Part shown: positions 63,321 to 64,000 of the stretch, piece after piece | Position numbering within the stretch: the first letter of the stretch is position 1 | How the letters are laid out: each line of letters starts with the position of its first letter | Position numbers and translations under genes: made by a program | Notes under the pieces: generated by a model | What the model saw: only the letters and a program-made list of their open reading frames with translations | Database searches by the model: none | What the model was told of the DNA's origin: nothing | Assembly (NCBI GenBank): GCA_958296445.1 | Contig: OY282565.1 | Location: 248,001 to 312,000 of the forward strand | From: an uncultured Dehalococcoidia bacterium | Lineage (GTDB): Bacteria > Chloroflexota > Dehalococcoidia > Lucifugimonadales > UBA3495 | Reading direction: 5' to 3' | Length of the DNA: 64,000 bases

Positions 63321-63969
63321 CAGAGAAAACCGCCAAACTACCCCCGCCGTCCGTAATTCTAAGCAACCCCCTGTCATTCTGAGCAAGCCCCCTGTCATTC
63401 TGAGCAAAGCGAAGAACCCCGCCTTGCCCCACAAGACCCTCCCCCTCTCTCATGGCAACAAAAGGGAAACTCGCAATTTTCTCATACCAAGAATTATCCA
63501 AACCAGCATTCCCCCATCCGGTAAATCCTCTAATCCCGAAAATCCTGATTCAGACAGCCCGAGAGAAAACCGCGAAACCACCCCCGCCGTCCGTAATTCC
63601 GAGCAAGCCCCCTGTCATTCTGAGCAAAGCGAAGAATCCCGCCTTACCCCACAAGACCTTTCCCTTAGCTCAAAGCAACAAAAGGGAATCCCGCAATTTT
63701 CTAAAACCAAAATTCCCCGAATCAGTCCCCCCATCCGGTAAATCCCCTAATCCCGAAAATCCTGATTCAGACAACCCGACAGAAAACCGCGAACCACCCC
63801 CCGGAGGCGAACCCCCTATGCGGAAACCCCAAGCCTTCCCCGCCCCGTTGACACCCCCACTCTACCCCCCGCAGGGAGCGGAATTCCGCATTTTCTCAAA
63901 CCAAAATTCCCCCAATCAGAATCCCCCCATCCCGTAAATCCTCTAATCCCGAAAATCCTGATTCAGACA
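63321..63969. repeat. Higher-order repeat of about 190-240 bp, three units
   Basis: Units start near 63321, 63560 and 63779 with AGAAAACCGC(C/G)(A)A(A)CCAC. The first two carry CCGCCGTCCGTAATTC and TCATTCTGAGCAAAGCGAAG. All three contain a GCA(A/T)TTTTCT-like tract and end AATCCCGAAAATCCTGATTC then AGACA. Three of the genome's dispersed families are thus fused and tandemly amplified. The 63253-63320 and 63970-64000 remainders show no gene. Confidence 0.8.
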
Positions 63970-64000
63970 AACTGCGCCCCCCCGTAGGCTAACCCCCTAT

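Noticed and set aside
63424..63937. Frames 63424-63741 and 63452-63937
   Set aside because: They read through dispersed repeat modules of the higher-order array and contain the same peptide twice for that reason.

Overview
The window looks like a high-GC, probably environmental (marine or host-associated) bacterium. I infer Chloroflexota, near the Dehalococcoidia/SAR202 group. The reasons are four separate luciferase-like flavin/F420 oxidoreductases in 64 kb, a UGSC-type selenoprotein gene, CoA-ester and hydroxyacid catabolism genes, an anchored giant surface protein with no sign of outer-membrane export, heavy use of CTA and GTA codons despite high GC, and gaps filled with a few dispersed inverted-repeat families. 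No rRNA, tRNA, CRISPR array or phage structural gene was seen, so the taxonomy is an inference.

Layout. 1-4.7 kb: tail of a TldD/PmbA protein, an orphan HigA antitoxin with a scrap of its toxin, two alpha/beta hydrolases and a zinc alcohol dehydrogenase. 4.7-9.5 kb: a GC-rich minisatellite, a 960-aa adenine methyltransferase with an N-terminal nuclease-like segment, an AT-rich membrane gene, a small unknown gene and three copies of a structured 66-bp repeat. 9.5-12.5 kb: a HEPN/PaREP1 protein, a crotonase, a thioesterase and an LLM oxidoreductase. 12.5-14.2 kb: an HTH-PD-(D/E)xK nuclease fusion facing a DNA methyltransferase, a compact restriction-modification-like locus. 14.4-20.7 kb, all on the minus strand: an FMN hydroxyacid oxidase with a SHOCT tail, a membrane protein, an LLM protein, an NHL propeller, an acidic-tailed protein, a UGSC selenoprotein interrupted by in-frame UGA, and its partner gene.

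21.2-45.5 kb is one open reading frame of 8,101 codons. It encodes an anchored surface protein with a Pro/Thr stalk, about 16 calcium-motif modules and 51 (hand count) tandem Ig/cadherin-like repeats of about 91 aa. A folded-looking RNA leader precedes it. 45.8-50.8 kb: two more LLM oxidoreductases with a clear terminator, a DUF3800 protein and an MFS exporter. 50.9-53.8 kb: a 961-aa paralogue of the first methyltransferase in which the catalytic NPPF motif is lost. 54.3-58.4 kb: a cupin, an atypical SDR and a second exported IPT/Ig-like protein. 58.5-60.2 kb: an overlapping AAA ATPase/TOPRIM pair of OLD type. 60.3-62 kb: a two-subunit CoA transferase. 62.5-63.3 kb: a coupled pair of duplicated HEPN-like genes, then a repeat-only tail.

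Two themes run through the window. One is oxidative degradation of organic acids, esters and related compounds (LLM enzymes, MDR, crotonase, CoA transferase, hydroxyacid oxidase, thioesterase, hydrolases). The other is a scattered set of defence-type genes: the live/dead methyltransferase pair, the HTH-nuclease with its methylase, the ATPase/TOPRIM pair, HEPN genes, DUF3800 and the orphan antitoxin. My best candidates for an undescribed system are the live/dead type IIG-like paralogues and the self-regulated HTH-nuclease/methylase locus.
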